64,000 bases of DNA, taken from contig VXBA01000169.1 of the NCBI GenBank assembly GCA_013399895.1, forward strand, positions 141,955 through 205,954. The letters are read 5' to 3'. This stretch comes from Serilophus lunatus. Its lineage: Eukaryota > Chordata > Aves > Passeriformes > Eurylaimidae. The notes beneath the pieces were generated by a model. The model worked only from the letters and a program-made list of their open reading frames with translations, was not told the origin of the DNA and made no database searches. This document shows positions 52,801 through 64,000 of the stretch, piece after piece; within the stretch, counting starts at the first letter, position 1, and each line of letters begins with the position of its first letter. The position numbers and the translations under genes are program-made.

Positions 52801-54091
52801 ACAGGTTATCAGCTTCTAACGATTTGCTGTGGAAAAGGAAATCTGAAACAGGTTATTTTCTTACAAAAGTACTGCTTGATCCAATAACAAAGATCCATTT
52901 CTGAATGACAAGCTTGTTAGTGTGATAAGGGGGACTGTAAGAAGCAAAAACCTAAGAAATATATCTCAACTCTCACTCCTTGGGGCACTTGTACATAGCT
53001 ACTTCTCACCAATGTAGAAGCCTAGCACAAAGCTACCAGTGGGATTTTTCTGTCACATTAGAGTTGCCAAGCATAGTAAGAAACTGCTGTTCCATAGCGC
53101 TGAACACCCCTTGCCCAATTTAGTCCTTAATTTCATGCCCAAGAGAAAAACTCAAAGCCTAGCAAAACTATGCAAAAAAACCCACAAAAAGGACCACTTG
53201 CTCTGCTCATCCTGACTCCCACTGATGCCATAGAACCCACCAGCAACGGAACACGAATGCACAGTGACAGAGAAATACAACATTCCTTTTCTCCACTCAC
53301 GTGAATTCTCACACACAGAGATGGCTGCAGCATGGTGACTATTAAGAGAATAATTGAAATGTTGTATGTTACATAAAAAGAGTTATTCATCTCTACTAAA
53401 ACTTGTAGGTATAAAAACTAAGATACCCCCCAGTGGGAACAAGCAGCAATTGCTGCCTTGTTGATGACAGAGACTTGCAGAGAGCACAATGATGTTTTTG
53501 GTCTCACAATGCAAAAGCAATTATTTTTGCAAAAAATGCATCACTTTACATTAGGAAGCTATATAAATAATTAAGATTGAACTAAATTTGTCAAAATACA
53601 TAAGTACAGCACTGTACAACATTAAAGACTAGGCACTATGTAAACAGTTTCAATTCAGCACACATATTGGAACCTCATCATTTTGTCCAAAAGATACCTG
53701 AACACCTAGGAGCTCAACTCAGAGCTGGACAAGCAAATGGCAGCAACCTGGGGCTAGAAAATTTCCTCAGGACACTTGTAACATCTTCCACTACCAAAGC
53801 CCTGAGTTAAAAGAAATTGTTTAGGCATTTGACATGCTGTGAATCAAAGAATGCTTACACTAAACAGGGAGATTAATCTTTAGGCAAACAGCACTGATTC
53901 TAACTTTGTATTCCCAGGGCTTCATGTCAGCAGAACAATGTTCATGGTGTTTTTAATAAGACTTTAATCTGCACTAAAATCTCATAGGGATCCATTACAC
54001 CTTTGTAAAAACCTAACTTGAATTTTTTCATGGATTTTGCATAACTTAGTAATTAGACATAAAACATCTGATAAAAGTGGTGAGGAAAAGA

Positions 54092-54130
54092 CACTTTTTT
54101 ATTTTATTTTATTTTATTGGCCAATAAAAT
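54092..54130. repeat. (ATTTT)n microsatellite ending in a perfect palindrome
   Basis: An ATTTT array runs into ATTTTATTGGCCAATAAAAT (54111-54130), an exact 20-bp palindrome whose centre contains back-to-back CCAAT boxes. Confidence 0.85.
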
Positions 54131-56064
54131 TTTTAAGCTCAAGGCACATTTGTTACATGATGAATTTTTTACTAAGCAGATGAGGCAGTCTGATACTCTG
54201 CTGTTTGCCAGTCCATCTATTTGTTCTTGTCTGACATTCTTTAAACTACCTGACCAGCTTCAACTGGTTTTTGCCAGAGGAGAAAAAGTCTCAGAAAATC
54301 GTCCAAACTATCCGGGGATTAGCAGTTAGGCATTTGGGAATCTGAAAAAAGCACCTGATATACCAAATTTTATTGTCTGAGCATTCAAAAATTACAAAGA
54401 GCTTCTTGCTTGAAAGGAAACCAGAATTTACTATGGAAACACAAACTTGGAAAAACTGAAAAAATAAATGCAGATGAGACTGACATCCTTCAGAGTACAG
54501 TGGCAAAAATCTGTCACTGTCCACAGTGAGTAGTTAGAAAGAGATTTCTTCTTCAGATAGTGAACCATGCTGATGAAGATCAGACTCAATCACTGTCAGG
54601 TGAATGGGAAGTTATCTGTTGCCTTCAATAGATACGTGATTTTGAGGATGGCACTCTAATCCATCTGGTAAGAGAGGCCTCCACACAATTCAGGCACTAA
54701 ACCATGGTGCCTGGGACATCTGCTGCCTGTATGGATCAGCAGCTGTCCTTGCTAACTATATTCATTGCTCATTGTTAAAACAATGGCTTCAGTGGCATAC
54801 AGCTCTTTCATCAGGAGACTGAGGGCAGATACCATCCTCACAGAATCTGTATTTCAAAACAGGTAACTTTTTACATGGAGACTCTTCCTGTGCTTTAACA
54901 AACAAGGAGAAAAACCTTCCCACAAACATCAAACCTCTAACATTTTAAACTGCAGGCTACAGTGAGCACCATGGCATCCTTCAGCAAATTTAAATCTGTT
55001 CTTCTCAGCCAGACTGATCTTAAACAGCAAGGTACCAAGGCATTACCCACCATCAAAGCAATCCTGACCCACTGCAGATGCTTGCTCATATTCTTGGACA
55101 GATGTCCAGTGTCTTCCCCTACATCCCCATGAGATGCTGCTGCCTCCCTGCCCTGCCAGGTTTCAGGCCTTCAGCCATAATCATCTACTCAGGTTCTGCT
55201 CCCAGACTCCGAGAGGCAATGCCATTACATTCAGTAAAAGAAAGAACCTTTGGGAAAAATCAATTATTTACCCTGGTGTAACGCCATAAATTCACAACAG
55301 AAACAATAAAGCACAGCACAGGCTGCTTTCTCCACTGAACTTCACACACACTAGCAGAAGATGAGGTTATTTTTGTCATTGCCACTGGCCCAAGTCCTGC
55401 TTGAAGTGCGAGGCTTACTGTGACTCCTTTGTGCTCTCCCACCAACACTTCCAGCAAATCCTCATTCCCCTGTATGCAGAGCACAACAATTGCTCTATGA
55501 GCAGCTCTTTGGCTTTGCAGGGTGGGATGCATCTGGCCAGCTTGATCTAGCTGCCAAGCTGCAAGAAAGGAGCACTCCCAGCTCCTTTCCATAGCAACAA
55601 AGGTTTCCCAAGCACACCAAGCTCACCCTGTCACATGTGGGTTCTCTATTACCTCCTCTTCCCTGCTTTTGCCACCAATCCATAGTATGGCTGCTGGATG
55701 GAGGATGGAGAAAAATCTGTCCTTCACTTTCACAGGTTACACCCCTGTCCAGTCTGCTAAAAGATGCTGAGATGTTAGAAAAAGCAGTCAATGACTAAAA
55801 TGGTTATCCATCTAGTTCTTTCTCATACCTATGAAGCAAGGGATACTTGAACCACTCTCTTCCAGACTAGGCCTTGACAGTCCAAACTTGTTAATTCTGA
55901 TTGGAGGAGTTCTGACTCACAGAGTTTATGTCTTATTGTGGTATTTTAAACAACGACTGTGACATGTTTTAGATGTGAGAGACTGATTATTGCTACAGGA
56001 TTTTACATATCAAATCAGTCTTTGTTCAAGACTGCCCCAGGCTTAATGCAGTTCTTCTCAAAAT

Positions 56065-56112
56065 ATTTATTTATTTATTTGTCTGTCTATTTATTTGTTT
56101 GTTTGTTTGTCT
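56065..56112. repeat. Compound (TTTA)n(TTTG)n microsatellite
   Basis: ATTT units are followed by two GTCT units, more ATTT and then GTTT units, about 48 bp in total. This compound tetranucleotide array should be length-polymorphic. Confidence 0.9.
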
Positions 56113-56974
56113 CCAGAAGGCTTTTTTTTCTAGATAGGAAAGGAAAACCTGGTGATCAACTGCTGAATACATTGGTGGATCTGGAGCTTGTCTACACCAA
56201 ATTCATTATGGTTCATGATCAACTGAGACAACAAACTCGCTATATAGTTTTAGGAAGAAATCCATTCAACACTCAATTTTACTAGTAGTAGTAACTGAGT
56301 AAATCAGTTCTATTTTATTCCATTGTATATGACATATATTTTTTGCAAATTAAGATAATAACTTGTTAATCTGAATTCTCATAGGCAGAAAAGCCTATAT
56401 CACAATGCTCTTTTTTTTTAGCACAATGTCGTTCAGCTAATAAGAGTCTCATTCCACCCATATGCAAGAAGTAATTCTTTGACTATATCCACATACAAAT
56501 ACAGCTACTTTAGCTGATGAATATTAATCTGGAGCCCAAGGGGATTAGCAAACTCATTGCACTGTATTCAAAGCAATAAGCAAACAAGTGAAAAGTCTGA
56601 TAATGTAACTCAAAACATTCAGTTTTCCATATCCTAGGAAGAATGGGAATGCTGTTAATGAAATATCTGGAAGGGAAGGCAAGGGGATTTTGAGAGAATC
56701 CTGCCCAAGTTATTTCATGTCCATGTGGAAATGACAGTACTGTGCTTAGTTTCTTCTGCCTCTTCATAATACTGGTTTGAAACTAAAGAAAAAATTGACA
56801 GTAAAAATGCTGGGAGAAGAGAAAATGTCAACAGTTATGTCATTCACCGCTCTTCATGAAATAGAAGATTTCTACACTCCTTTAACAGGTTTACAGGTTC
56901 TTATATCAGACTTGAAAGTAAGTGTCAGAAAGTACTTGAATGTTATCTAAGTCTCAAACTCATCTTGAAATCTT

Positions 56975-57252
56975 AGATACATAGAATCACAGAAGAGTTT
57001 GGCTTGGAAGAGATCTTTAAAGACTTCCTAGTCCAGCTGCCCTGCAATAAGCAGGGACATCTCCAACTAGGTTAGGTTGCTCACAGCTCCATCCAGTCTT
57101 ACCATGAATGTTTCCAGGGGCATGCACCATTTCTCTGGGCAACCTGCTCCAGTGTTTCATCATCCTCTCTGTAAAAATTGTTTTCCTCATATCTAATCTA
57201 AATTGACCGTCTTTTAGTTTAAAACTATTCCCTCGTGTCCTATTGCATTAGT
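56975..57252 (-). mobile_element. CR1 LINE 3' fragment
   Basis: The plus strand reads 'acatagaatcacagaagagt', 'ttggcttggaagagatcttt', 'gccctgcaataagcagggac', 'ctgggcaacctgctccagtg' and 'tctaatctaaattgaccgtc', the reverse complement of an avian CR1 3' end. It is about 280 bp, truncated at its 5' side near 57250, with moderate divergence and no coding remnant. Confidence 0.92.
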
Positions 57253-58042
57253 AAATACAAAATTTATCACCGAGAGATCTTCTGCTGAAATATACACTCA
57301 AGAAATACTGGATGTAGGCATGCATATTACAGTATTTTCCCAAATACATTGATTAGTCATTAGTTTACTATAAGTTTTATACAGAGGTTATCTTATGGTT
57401 TGTTGTGATAACGCAAAAGCCATATTTGGCAATATACATATTTAGGATGGACTAAGACCCCTCTAAATAAAACTGGAGGGTTTATTGGCAGCTTATAAAC
57501 GCGTATGTCTGAAACATTTAAATTTATTCTCAACAATTAATCTAACTACTGAGCTCATGGAAAAAGAACATAGAATACAGGAGTTTAGACTGCAAATTCA
57601 CCAGCACGTCCTATAAGTTTTAGTTAAATGATGTTCTGTAGCCAACAGCAATTCCCTTATACCGACTACAAAATAATCATGCATAAAGAAAATTCAAAGG
57701 TTCAAATGGTTCAAATTCTTTATTACTAGTACTATGAACATTAACATTAACACTAATACTAAATAACTGTAACAATGGATTATTTGTTACAAGCTTTTTT
57801 ATAGTCTGGAATAGTTTATGTTTCTGTAATTACAATTAGATAATTAAAACCTTTGTTACAGGGTATTTCAAATATCCCTGTTAACCTATAGGATGTTTCA
57901 AAGAGACCTTAACCAATTACAGAATGCTTTCTACCAGCTTCTCCTTGGCCAGTCTTGAAGTGGCATGCTGTTCATATAATCTCTAACACAATAGAATACT
58001 TTAAGATTTAGTTCTTAACCAGATACTCCTGAGAGTGAGATG

Positions 58043-58112
58043 TTCACGAGCTGTCCATGAGCTGTTCCTCTAAGGATGTTACTGTCCATGCTGTGTCCAC
58101 GTGCTGTCCTTC
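58043..58112. repeat. Imperfect short-period repeat of 'ca(c/t)gagctgtc'
   Basis: Variants of CACGAGCTGTC, CATGAGCTGTTC, CATGCTGTGTC and CACGTGCTGTCC follow one another within 70 bp, giving a decayed minisatellite-like pattern. Confidence 0.5.
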
Positions 58113-59949
58113 TGATCTCCATTCTTGACACTTCCTGTCCTGCTCCTTCCATCTGACATGCGCAGCTCGCTAAAATCTTAGACACACTGTGAATACAGCT
58201 GTATGTTCTGCTACAGTGCTCAACTACACCAATAATCTCCACAAACAGCTAAAGTCCACTGTTAATTACTCTTTTAATGATACACAAAGCCATAAAGATT
58301 GACCTTTGTAACATAACATTATTGGTGACATTGGATGCTATTAAATTTCGTATACATCTCAGCAAGTGCTACTACATGCGGATGTTTTAGTGAGAATCAA
58401 ATAGGCTGCAGAAAGTCCTAGCATATTCTAATGCCTGGAGCAAAGATGTCAAACATAAATATAAAAATGTGTTCTGAATTCCAGGCAAATCCACCCTACG
58501 TTTTAATTTATTAACTAGAAATAAGTTCTGGAATATATTTTAAAATATTGCTTGCATTTTTTTCAAGATGTTTGAATGCCTAAGTTTTAATCATTAAATA
58601 AACCGTAATTTAGAAATTAGGTAAGGTAAAACCTACACAGAACACAATAAATAACCCTGCATTTATAAACTTCACTTCTGCCATGTTGAGAAAACGAAAC
58701 ATTTGTATATGTTTGCTTTAATAAAGAGAAAGTTTCTCTCCTGATCATGAAACAATGCTGCAGCCTCAGGCCCGGTGGTAGGACAATGCAATTCCCTCTG
58801 TAGTTTACAAGGTTCATAAGCATTCTGATCCCTCAGGACCCGTACTTCAGAGATGGAAACTTTTAACTTGGGAAGCACCGGGCCCAGTTAGCCTTCTACA
58901 ATGCAATATTTACATTAACATCACTCCAACACTGAGGAAGGAGCTATTTGGTTTAATCTGCTAAGAAATGACACAATGTTGTCTCAGTGAGCAGTGCTGC
59001 AGCTGGGCGTCCCCACCAGCAGCTTCCGACCACCTGCTCCCATCAGATCTCTCAGATGTCAGATGCCTCAAGTTGCCTCAGAAGGTACAGCTTTGAACTC
59101 AGAACACAAGACCATAAAACAAGCACCTCAAATTTTGCATACCCCAGGCCGTGAACCTGAGTGAGCCATTGTGAAGACGGGGGATACAAAGCCAACACTC
59201 CTGGATGCCCTGTGGCACATTCTGGAGAAGTTCCCTGCTGCAAGAGACCAGACAGCACTTTGGTTCTCACCTGAAAAAGAAGTCAGTCATTTCTGAAAAA
59301 CACAGGCCTCCTTGTGCCACTGAAATGAAACATCATGTTTATCTTCATCTATTAAGCATTAATAGGAGGCTTCTTCTGCTTCATCAACTGGGAAATAATT
59401 TTGCCTGAAGCTGCCAGTGCACTTGTGCCAGCCAAAAAAGAAATATACGGGTCTACTGCAGGATCACTGTCCTTATCATCTGACTCAACAAGCCAGCTGC
59501 ATCTGAAAGAAGGCTGGACTTAGGGAGGGGACATATGTCGTAAAGACCATTTTTATTCTTCACACAGAGCTGTAGCTAAATTGGAACTGTATTAATTGGA
59601 CACTTGTCTGACTAACAACCCAATTCCTTTGGCTGTTTTCTGATCTTTTAACTCAACGCTACCCATTCACAGAATGAAACGTTGTATAAATATTCAGACT
59701 TTTCCTGCAGCATTTCTGTAGTCTTTTAAGTCATGAACTGCAACACCCTAGCATTCACAGCCAGGCACACAAATCAAGAACATAGTGCTACTTGATCCTA
59801 AGGCTGATGCATGAGGAGTGAGTTAAGACTTTCCTTTGAGATGAAAGCCTTCTGCACAATTGACAGTGATTGCAGTAATTCAGGCTTAGTTTACATATGG
59901 TAAGATGTACATATGTGCGTCCAGATCTTCTTTACCCTCTCCTTTGCAG

Positions 59950-60097
59950 GAAAAGAAGAGGCTGAGCACACATTTTTCCTACAAACAGGCTTTCTGCAAA
60001 ACTCAGTTCCCAGGTGAAGAAGAGGATCTTCAATTTTTGGGTCATGAAGATTCCTTAAAATTGAGCTTTGTGTCTGGCCAGTTCCCTAAAGAAATCA
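59950..60097 (+). other. Candidate 148-bp internal exon
   Basis: A strong acceptor ('cttctttaccctctcctttgcag', AG at 59948-59949) is followed by 148 bp ending AAAGAAATCA before a textbook donor GTGAGT (60098-60103). Only the phase-0 frame is open across it, giving 49 residues that start EKKRLSTHFSYKQAF and end SFVSGQFPKEI. The other two frames have stops. The peptide mixes charged and hydrophobic residues in a protein-like way, but I do not recognise the family. It would leave the last codon split after one base. It may still be a chance pairing of splice-like signals, and no neighbouring exon was found. Confidence 0.3.
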
Positions 60098-62002
60098 GTG
60101 AGTAGATTTTATTTTTTTTTTTCATTTTTATTCCTCAACACTAAATAGGAAAGAGTATTTTTCCACCTTGTGCACAAGATCCACATTATGAGCCTTCTTT
60201 CAGTAACATTGTCATAGTTCGCAACATAACATTTTTAAATTACAATCTTATTGTTTTAATTACTGTTGTGTAAAGAGCTGGAAATGCTCATTAGACTTAG
60301 TTCCAACTTAAAAGTTAAGTCTGCAAGAGGCAGCTGTTGTCAGGGGAAGTATAACTCTAGATAGAAGCAGAATATAATTGTGGAGATGCCTTTCCACTTT
60401 ATTTCATAACAGCTAGGAAAAGACAGTCCACATTTGCTCTCTCCCTGCCCAAGGCCTTTTAGAGACCACAATCATTGGCCATCCTTTAGGCTGGGAAATC
60501 CAGTCCATCTGTGCCCTTATGGAATGACTGGCTTATGAATTTTGTTATCTGCTAGTTTTAATTTTTTATACAATGAGTGATTCTCAATCAGCCTATAATT
60601 AAAAAAAAAAATCTTATGTGGAAGAAAAGGTTTGGAAGAGACCTAGTAGCTCCAAGAAGTCGGGCTGACAGTCAAATAGCCAACTAGAGATGGAAAATCC
60701 AAGCACAGCAATTTAAGAAAACATATCATGTAGCTGCGGTGAGGGGCCTCCTTTAAGCTCAGGAAAGGACTGGGACATGTTAAAAGCTCACGCGCTTATC
60801 TGCATGTTGAATTTCCGATTTGTGAGTAAAAGTAACATGCACTGCCCTGATTTGATCTACTGGAGACACCTTCAGACTTTGCCCCTGTTGTTTAAGTAGC
60901 AATTACAAACACATTTCCTTACCAGGCACAAGGGAGTTTTCTGATATATCTCATCATTTATACAATGTAACACATTACAGCGCTGTACTCCATTCATATG
61001 GACTTCTCCAGTGAGATGGTTCCATTCGAGATACTCCTGGACCAAATCCTTTTTCTATAAAAAGCTGAGAGATTATGGCGTATTATGTCCTGCTGTCCTC
61101 TCTTTTTTATGCCATTAAACAAAGAGACACTGTTTGGTATATGAGTAAGAAATGTAGTGTAACAGAAAATGTGCTAGAAAGGAACTGATTACTAATCACA
61201 GTTTTTTGCCCAATACAGCTAAAGTGACCTATTTCCTCAGCTCATCAGCTGTGCAAACTAGAGTTCAAGATGTGTAAAACCATCTTTGTTCTTTGGTTCC
61301 AAACACAATTCTGCAATGAATTCAAGGAGCAAATATGACCTTGTCTGAAAGAAAAGCACACAAGAACTACATTCATCCCACAAAGAGAAGACACAAATAG
61401 GAGGCTGACAAACCATTGTCTAAGAGTTTAGTAAATGAGTTTAATGATTTTAATATATGGAACTCATGAAAGTATCGGTTAAGTTAACATTTGCCCAGAA
61501 CACTCCAGTACATGTTAGGGAGTAAAATGTAAAACTACTCTTAAAAAAACTGTACTATTGCTTTGGGCAGCAGGAAGATAAAAACTTATTCTGAGACCTC
61601 AAGGGACCAATCAGGTGGAAATGAATTACAGATGTAAGAGGCATGATTCATTATCTGCTGGACTTAAAAAGTATCAACTGCCTTATGAACACATAACAAA
61701 CTCTCAGATGGATATGTTTCTCTTATACTTCATTAAACTACTTGGGTGTCTCAGTATTTCCAGTACCAACGTAATTTTTGGGCAAATAGTCACTATGTAT
61801 GTTTTGTAGTTAGGATGGTGAGACACACACTTGGTGTTCAAATGTTTTCATTCAGGAAGCATTAATTTCGGGGTGGCTTGTTTTTGCCAGGAATGAAAGG
61901 AGGGAGTCCTCAAACATCAGCTCGTCTGGAATTTTTAAATGGCAAGTTAAAATCATACATTTACAAGTGGTTTTGGGGATTCCCTTTTACTTTCCTTTCC
62001 TT

Positions 62003-62019
62003 AAAAAAAAAAAAAAAAA
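62003..62019. repeat. Poly-A run (17 A)
   Basis: A 17-A run follows 'tttactttcctttcctt', so it is a purine/pyrimidine low-complexity junction rather than an obvious retroposon tail. Confidence 0.85.
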
Positions 62020-62498
62020 GAATCCCTCTAAACTGAAAAAAATAGGAACACTTTGCCAATAAAACATTTAAAAATATGGAGCTGTAAACAATATTCTTCC
62101 ATAATTTCATCTCCAAGTTGTTCTCAGATCCATGGCAAAGAGGAATGACCTCATTACCAATAAAATGTAGTCCTAACAGGAAGAAATCAGTTACTGGCAA
62201 TACAGTTATCTAAAAGCAAACAAGTTTTCAGGAAGACAGAATTTAATCTTGAATTAATGTTTCAAAATATATCCAGCCTTGACTTCAAAAGTCCTAGACT
62301 TGCTTCAAAGAAAAGGACCTACTACACAGATCTGCAACTTGCACCTTAAGTGTACACATGGGCTATGTCTAATTTGGCAGGTAATTCAACTGAGCGCGAG
62401 CAAACGAGTAAAACAAGGCAGCTTGCATAACGCCTCTGAAACTACAAGAGTTTTTACTTCAGTCCGACTTTGGTCGGCTGGAGATCGAGTGCAGTTGT

Positions 62499-62512
62499 CC
62501 ACTAGAGGGTCC
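62499..62512 (+). promoter_or_regulatory. CTCF-like site
   Basis: CCACTAGAGGGTCC matches the CTCF core CCASYAGRKGGCRS at 12 of 14 positions, all of the first eleven included. It lies about 1 kb left of the CpG island. Confidence 0.5.
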
Positions 62513-63006
62513 ATCTGGGGATGATCAGCTCTCCCTTCGGATGATGAAGATGTGGTTCTGTTAATCCAATGACACAGTAAGGCAACCAGAAAAAACTCCT
62601 GCTTCCCTCTTCTCTATTTCCTCTCCCGCTTTGCCTCGCTCTGCTCTGGGACATCATATCTGTGGCATTTTAAGTGATCTACGGGATGATGTCAGGTTCG
62701 TTCTCTTGCAGGCATCTGAGTTTGCTCCTGTGTGCTCACAACAACAGGTGTACCAGCTCAAAGGCTCCTAGGTGAAACAGACTCCAGCTGTAGGAGTGCA
62801 AAATCCTCTGGCACCAACTGGGTCTCAATTTCTCAAGTCATCTCAGGAGTCTGGGGCTCTTTGCTCTGGTCCCACCCCACAGCCTGTCATCTGCCAGCCA
62901 GGGATTTTCAGAGCTCACCTCCTCTTGACACTACAAATATGTGGAACAGTGCTTTGTCACAGGAACATGTTAGTACAGGACTCTTTGGGAGAGATGGACT
63001 TTGCAG

Positions 63007-63020
63007 CACCCCTCTGCTGG
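63007..63020 (-). promoter_or_regulatory. CTCF-like site, minus orientation
   Basis: CACCCCTCTGCTGG is the reverse complement of CCAGCAGAGGGGTG, a 12-of-14 match to the CTCF core. It faces the plus-oriented site at 62499 and lies about 0.5 kb left of the CpG island. Confidence 0.5.
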
Positions 63021-63666
63021 CCACTGCTCCTCTGAGGATGACATACAGGTATCCGATTCCTCACAGGAATTTCGAAAATATTGGCCAACCCTTCTTGAAG
63101 GGAACAAGGTGAAGGCAACAACACTAACCTAAATGCCTCAGAGAAACTCAACACAAAGAAACCCTGAAACCCTCCTGCAAGCATGAAAATGCTGAGAAAC
63201 TTCTGCAAGGCGCTCTGAAGAGGTTTGCTTTCTCATCTTTCCCCCACTCTTGAGTGGGTGTAAGGGCAGAGTAAGGTTTGCCAAAAGCCCTGGTTCTGAA
63301 GGCAGCCAGTGCTCTGGCTAGCGAGGACCTCCTGCAAGTTCCCTTGGTCCATAAGCACATTCCCTTGCCCGGAGCTCGGGCAGAGACGTTGAAAGATGAA
63401 GATGCTGCAATGGCAAACGTTCACCATTGATTTATTTCAGGTGTCTGACCAGAAGAGCTATAGATCAGACATGTTGGTTAACGCCTCGCTCAGGACCCCC
63501 ACCTTTCCTGCCGCTCCACGAGTGCCCGTGCCCTAGCCCCGAAGCCCACAGCCAGGAAACGCCTTCCCTTGCCCCCGGCTGCACGAGGAAGCCGAGGGGC
63601 GCGCAGAAGGGGGGAACCCCACGGCGCCCATCGGCACCCACCGGGGTGAAGGGCGTGGGGCAGGTG

Positions 63667-63689
63667 CCCCGCCCGGCCCGCGGGCGGGG
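63667..63689. promoter_or_regulatory. Inverted pair of Sp1-type GC boxes
   Basis: CCCCGCCCG, a 5-base spacer, then CGGGCGGGG form an exact 9-bp inverted repeat of two GC boxes inside the CpG island. Confidence 0.5.
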
Positions 63690-63777
63690 GGCTCAGCGCG
63701 GCCGCTCCGGCGTCAGGAGGAGCCGCTCGGTGCCGCTCTTTCCGCCGCCGGCCCGTCTGCCGAGCGTGTGTCAAACC

Positions 63778-63783
63778 CACGTG
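63778..63783. promoter_or_regulatory. E-box CACGTG
   Basis: CACGTG in the context 'cccacgtgctcc', with a central CpG, inside the CpG island. USF, MYC/MAX and related bHLH-zip factors are known to bind this core. Confidence 0.35.
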
Positions 63784-63922
63784 CTCCGCCGGCCCGCGCA
63801 GACGGGGAGCGGCGCCCCGCGGCCGAGCCCCAGCACCGGCCCCGCGCCGACCCGCACGGGGACCTCGGCGGCGGCCGAGTAGCAGCGCACCGCACCGCGG
63901 CCTGCGCCGTCCCCGCGGCGGC

Positions 63923-63966
63923 GGGAAGGAGAAGGAGGAGGAAGAGGAGGAGGAGGAGGAGAAGGG
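63923..63966. repeat. (GGA)n purine tract in CpG island
   Basis: About 44 bases of GGA/GAA units with no pyrimidine. Such tracts are frequent in 5' UTRs and promoters and may adopt unusual structures. Confidence 0.85.
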
Positions 63967-64000
63967 CGGTGTTTTCCTGCGCGGCGCCGCGGCCGTCGCC

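Larger units (their letters stand above)
43440..56970. other. Unique non-coding DNA, no gene seen
   Basis: Mostly AT-rich. Includes tandem octamer-like sites (45275-45290), a candidate minus-strand exon (49780-49839), an ATTTT array joined to a 20-bp palindrome (54092-54130) and a TTTA/TTTG array (56065-56112). No gene can be called. Confidence 0.5.
57253..63479. other. Non-coding flank of the CpG island
   Basis: Mostly unique. Includes a short-period imperfect repeat (58043-58112), a splice-ratchet-like site (59270), a candidate plus-strand exon (59950-60097), a run of 17 A (62003-62019) and two facing CTCF-like sites (62499 and 63007). GC content rises towards 62.4-63.4 kb. Confidence 0.5.
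63480..64000. promoter_or_regulatory. CpG island, probable promoter or first exon
   Basis: G+C and CpG content jump sharply from about 63480 to the end of the window. It contains an inverted pair of GC boxes (63667-63675 and 63681-63689), an E-box CACGTG (63778-63783) and a GGA-repeat tract (63923-63966). CpG islands mark most vertebrate promoters. No TATA box is apparent, as is usual for this class. Transcription direction and start cannot be fixed, and the island runs off the right edge. Long open frames here, such as 63427-63882, are expected from GC-rich sequence and are not evidence of coding. Confidence 0.85.

Noticed and set aside
54964..54980. Partial RE1/NRSF half-site (GAGCACCATGG)
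   Set aside because: The second half of the RE1 consensus is absent.
63427..63882. 151-codon open frame in the CpG island
   Set aside because: GC-rich DNA has few stop codons by chance. The peptide is a P/R/A/G-rich by-product, and overlapping frames on both strands are open too.
1..64000. CRISPR arrays, operons, telomeric TTAGGG arrays and tRNA genes
   Set aside because: No regularly spaced identical repeats, no bacterial gene organisation, only isolated CCCTAA hexamers, and no cloverleaf-forming sequence were seen.

Overview
This window looks like nuclear DNA from a bird. The main evidence is three copies of CR1-type LINE 3' ends, recognisable by the reverse-complemented tail motif and the degraded phrases for 'ggttggaagggacc', 'gatcatctagtcc' and 'ggacttgctccaac'. 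It also holds avian endogenous-retrovirus LTRs, one with clean target-site duplications. The background is AT-rich and non-coding, with a GC-rich CpG island at the right edge. Nothing bacterial, viral-exogenous or organellar is visible, and the species cannot be named from what I can see.

Layout: 1-2.5 kb is AT-rich unique DNA. At 2.54-3.63 kb an old minus-strand CR1 copy is split by a 432-bp LTR-like insertion with a GGGGAC duplication. 3.6-13.8 kb is mostly unique DNA, with a C-rich/G4-prone microsatellite around a 3-N gap (7.5-7.6 kb), a CRE/E-box cluster (5.27 kb) and a CTCF-like site (10.2 kb). 13.84-14.96 kb is a diverged repeat block with a poly(A)-signal context, a 36-nt alternating pyrimidine-purine run and about four ~110-bp units. 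15-33.8 kb is intron-like or intergenic DNA with a short CR1 copy (26.1 kb), a perfect AGTCACGTGACT palindrome touching it, a DR3 nuclear-receptor-type site and a homeodomain/E-box/GATA cluster. A complete minus-strand solo LTR lies at 33.87-34.90 kb and contains a 331-N assembly gap. A possible LTR-like segment lies at 38.43-39.0 kb, and a degraded plus-strand LTR of about 1.0-1.2 kb ends at 43.43 kb. 43.4-57 kb is unique DNA, followed by a third CR1 copy at 57 kb, then unique DNA up to the CpG island at about 63.48-64.00 kb.

No protein-coding gene can be called with confidence. All long open frames are either unsupported, inside LTR sequence, made of N, or a by-product of CpG-rich sequence. 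A few short segments have good splice signals on both sides and an open frame. The best are plus 59950-60097 and minus 49780-49839, with a splice-ratchet-like site on the minus strand at 59270/59271. These are candidates only, and they point to opposite strands. The CpG island is the most likely promoter. A gene starting there would either run right, out of the window, making this its upstream flank, or run left, making the window largely intronic. I cannot decide between these from sequence alone.
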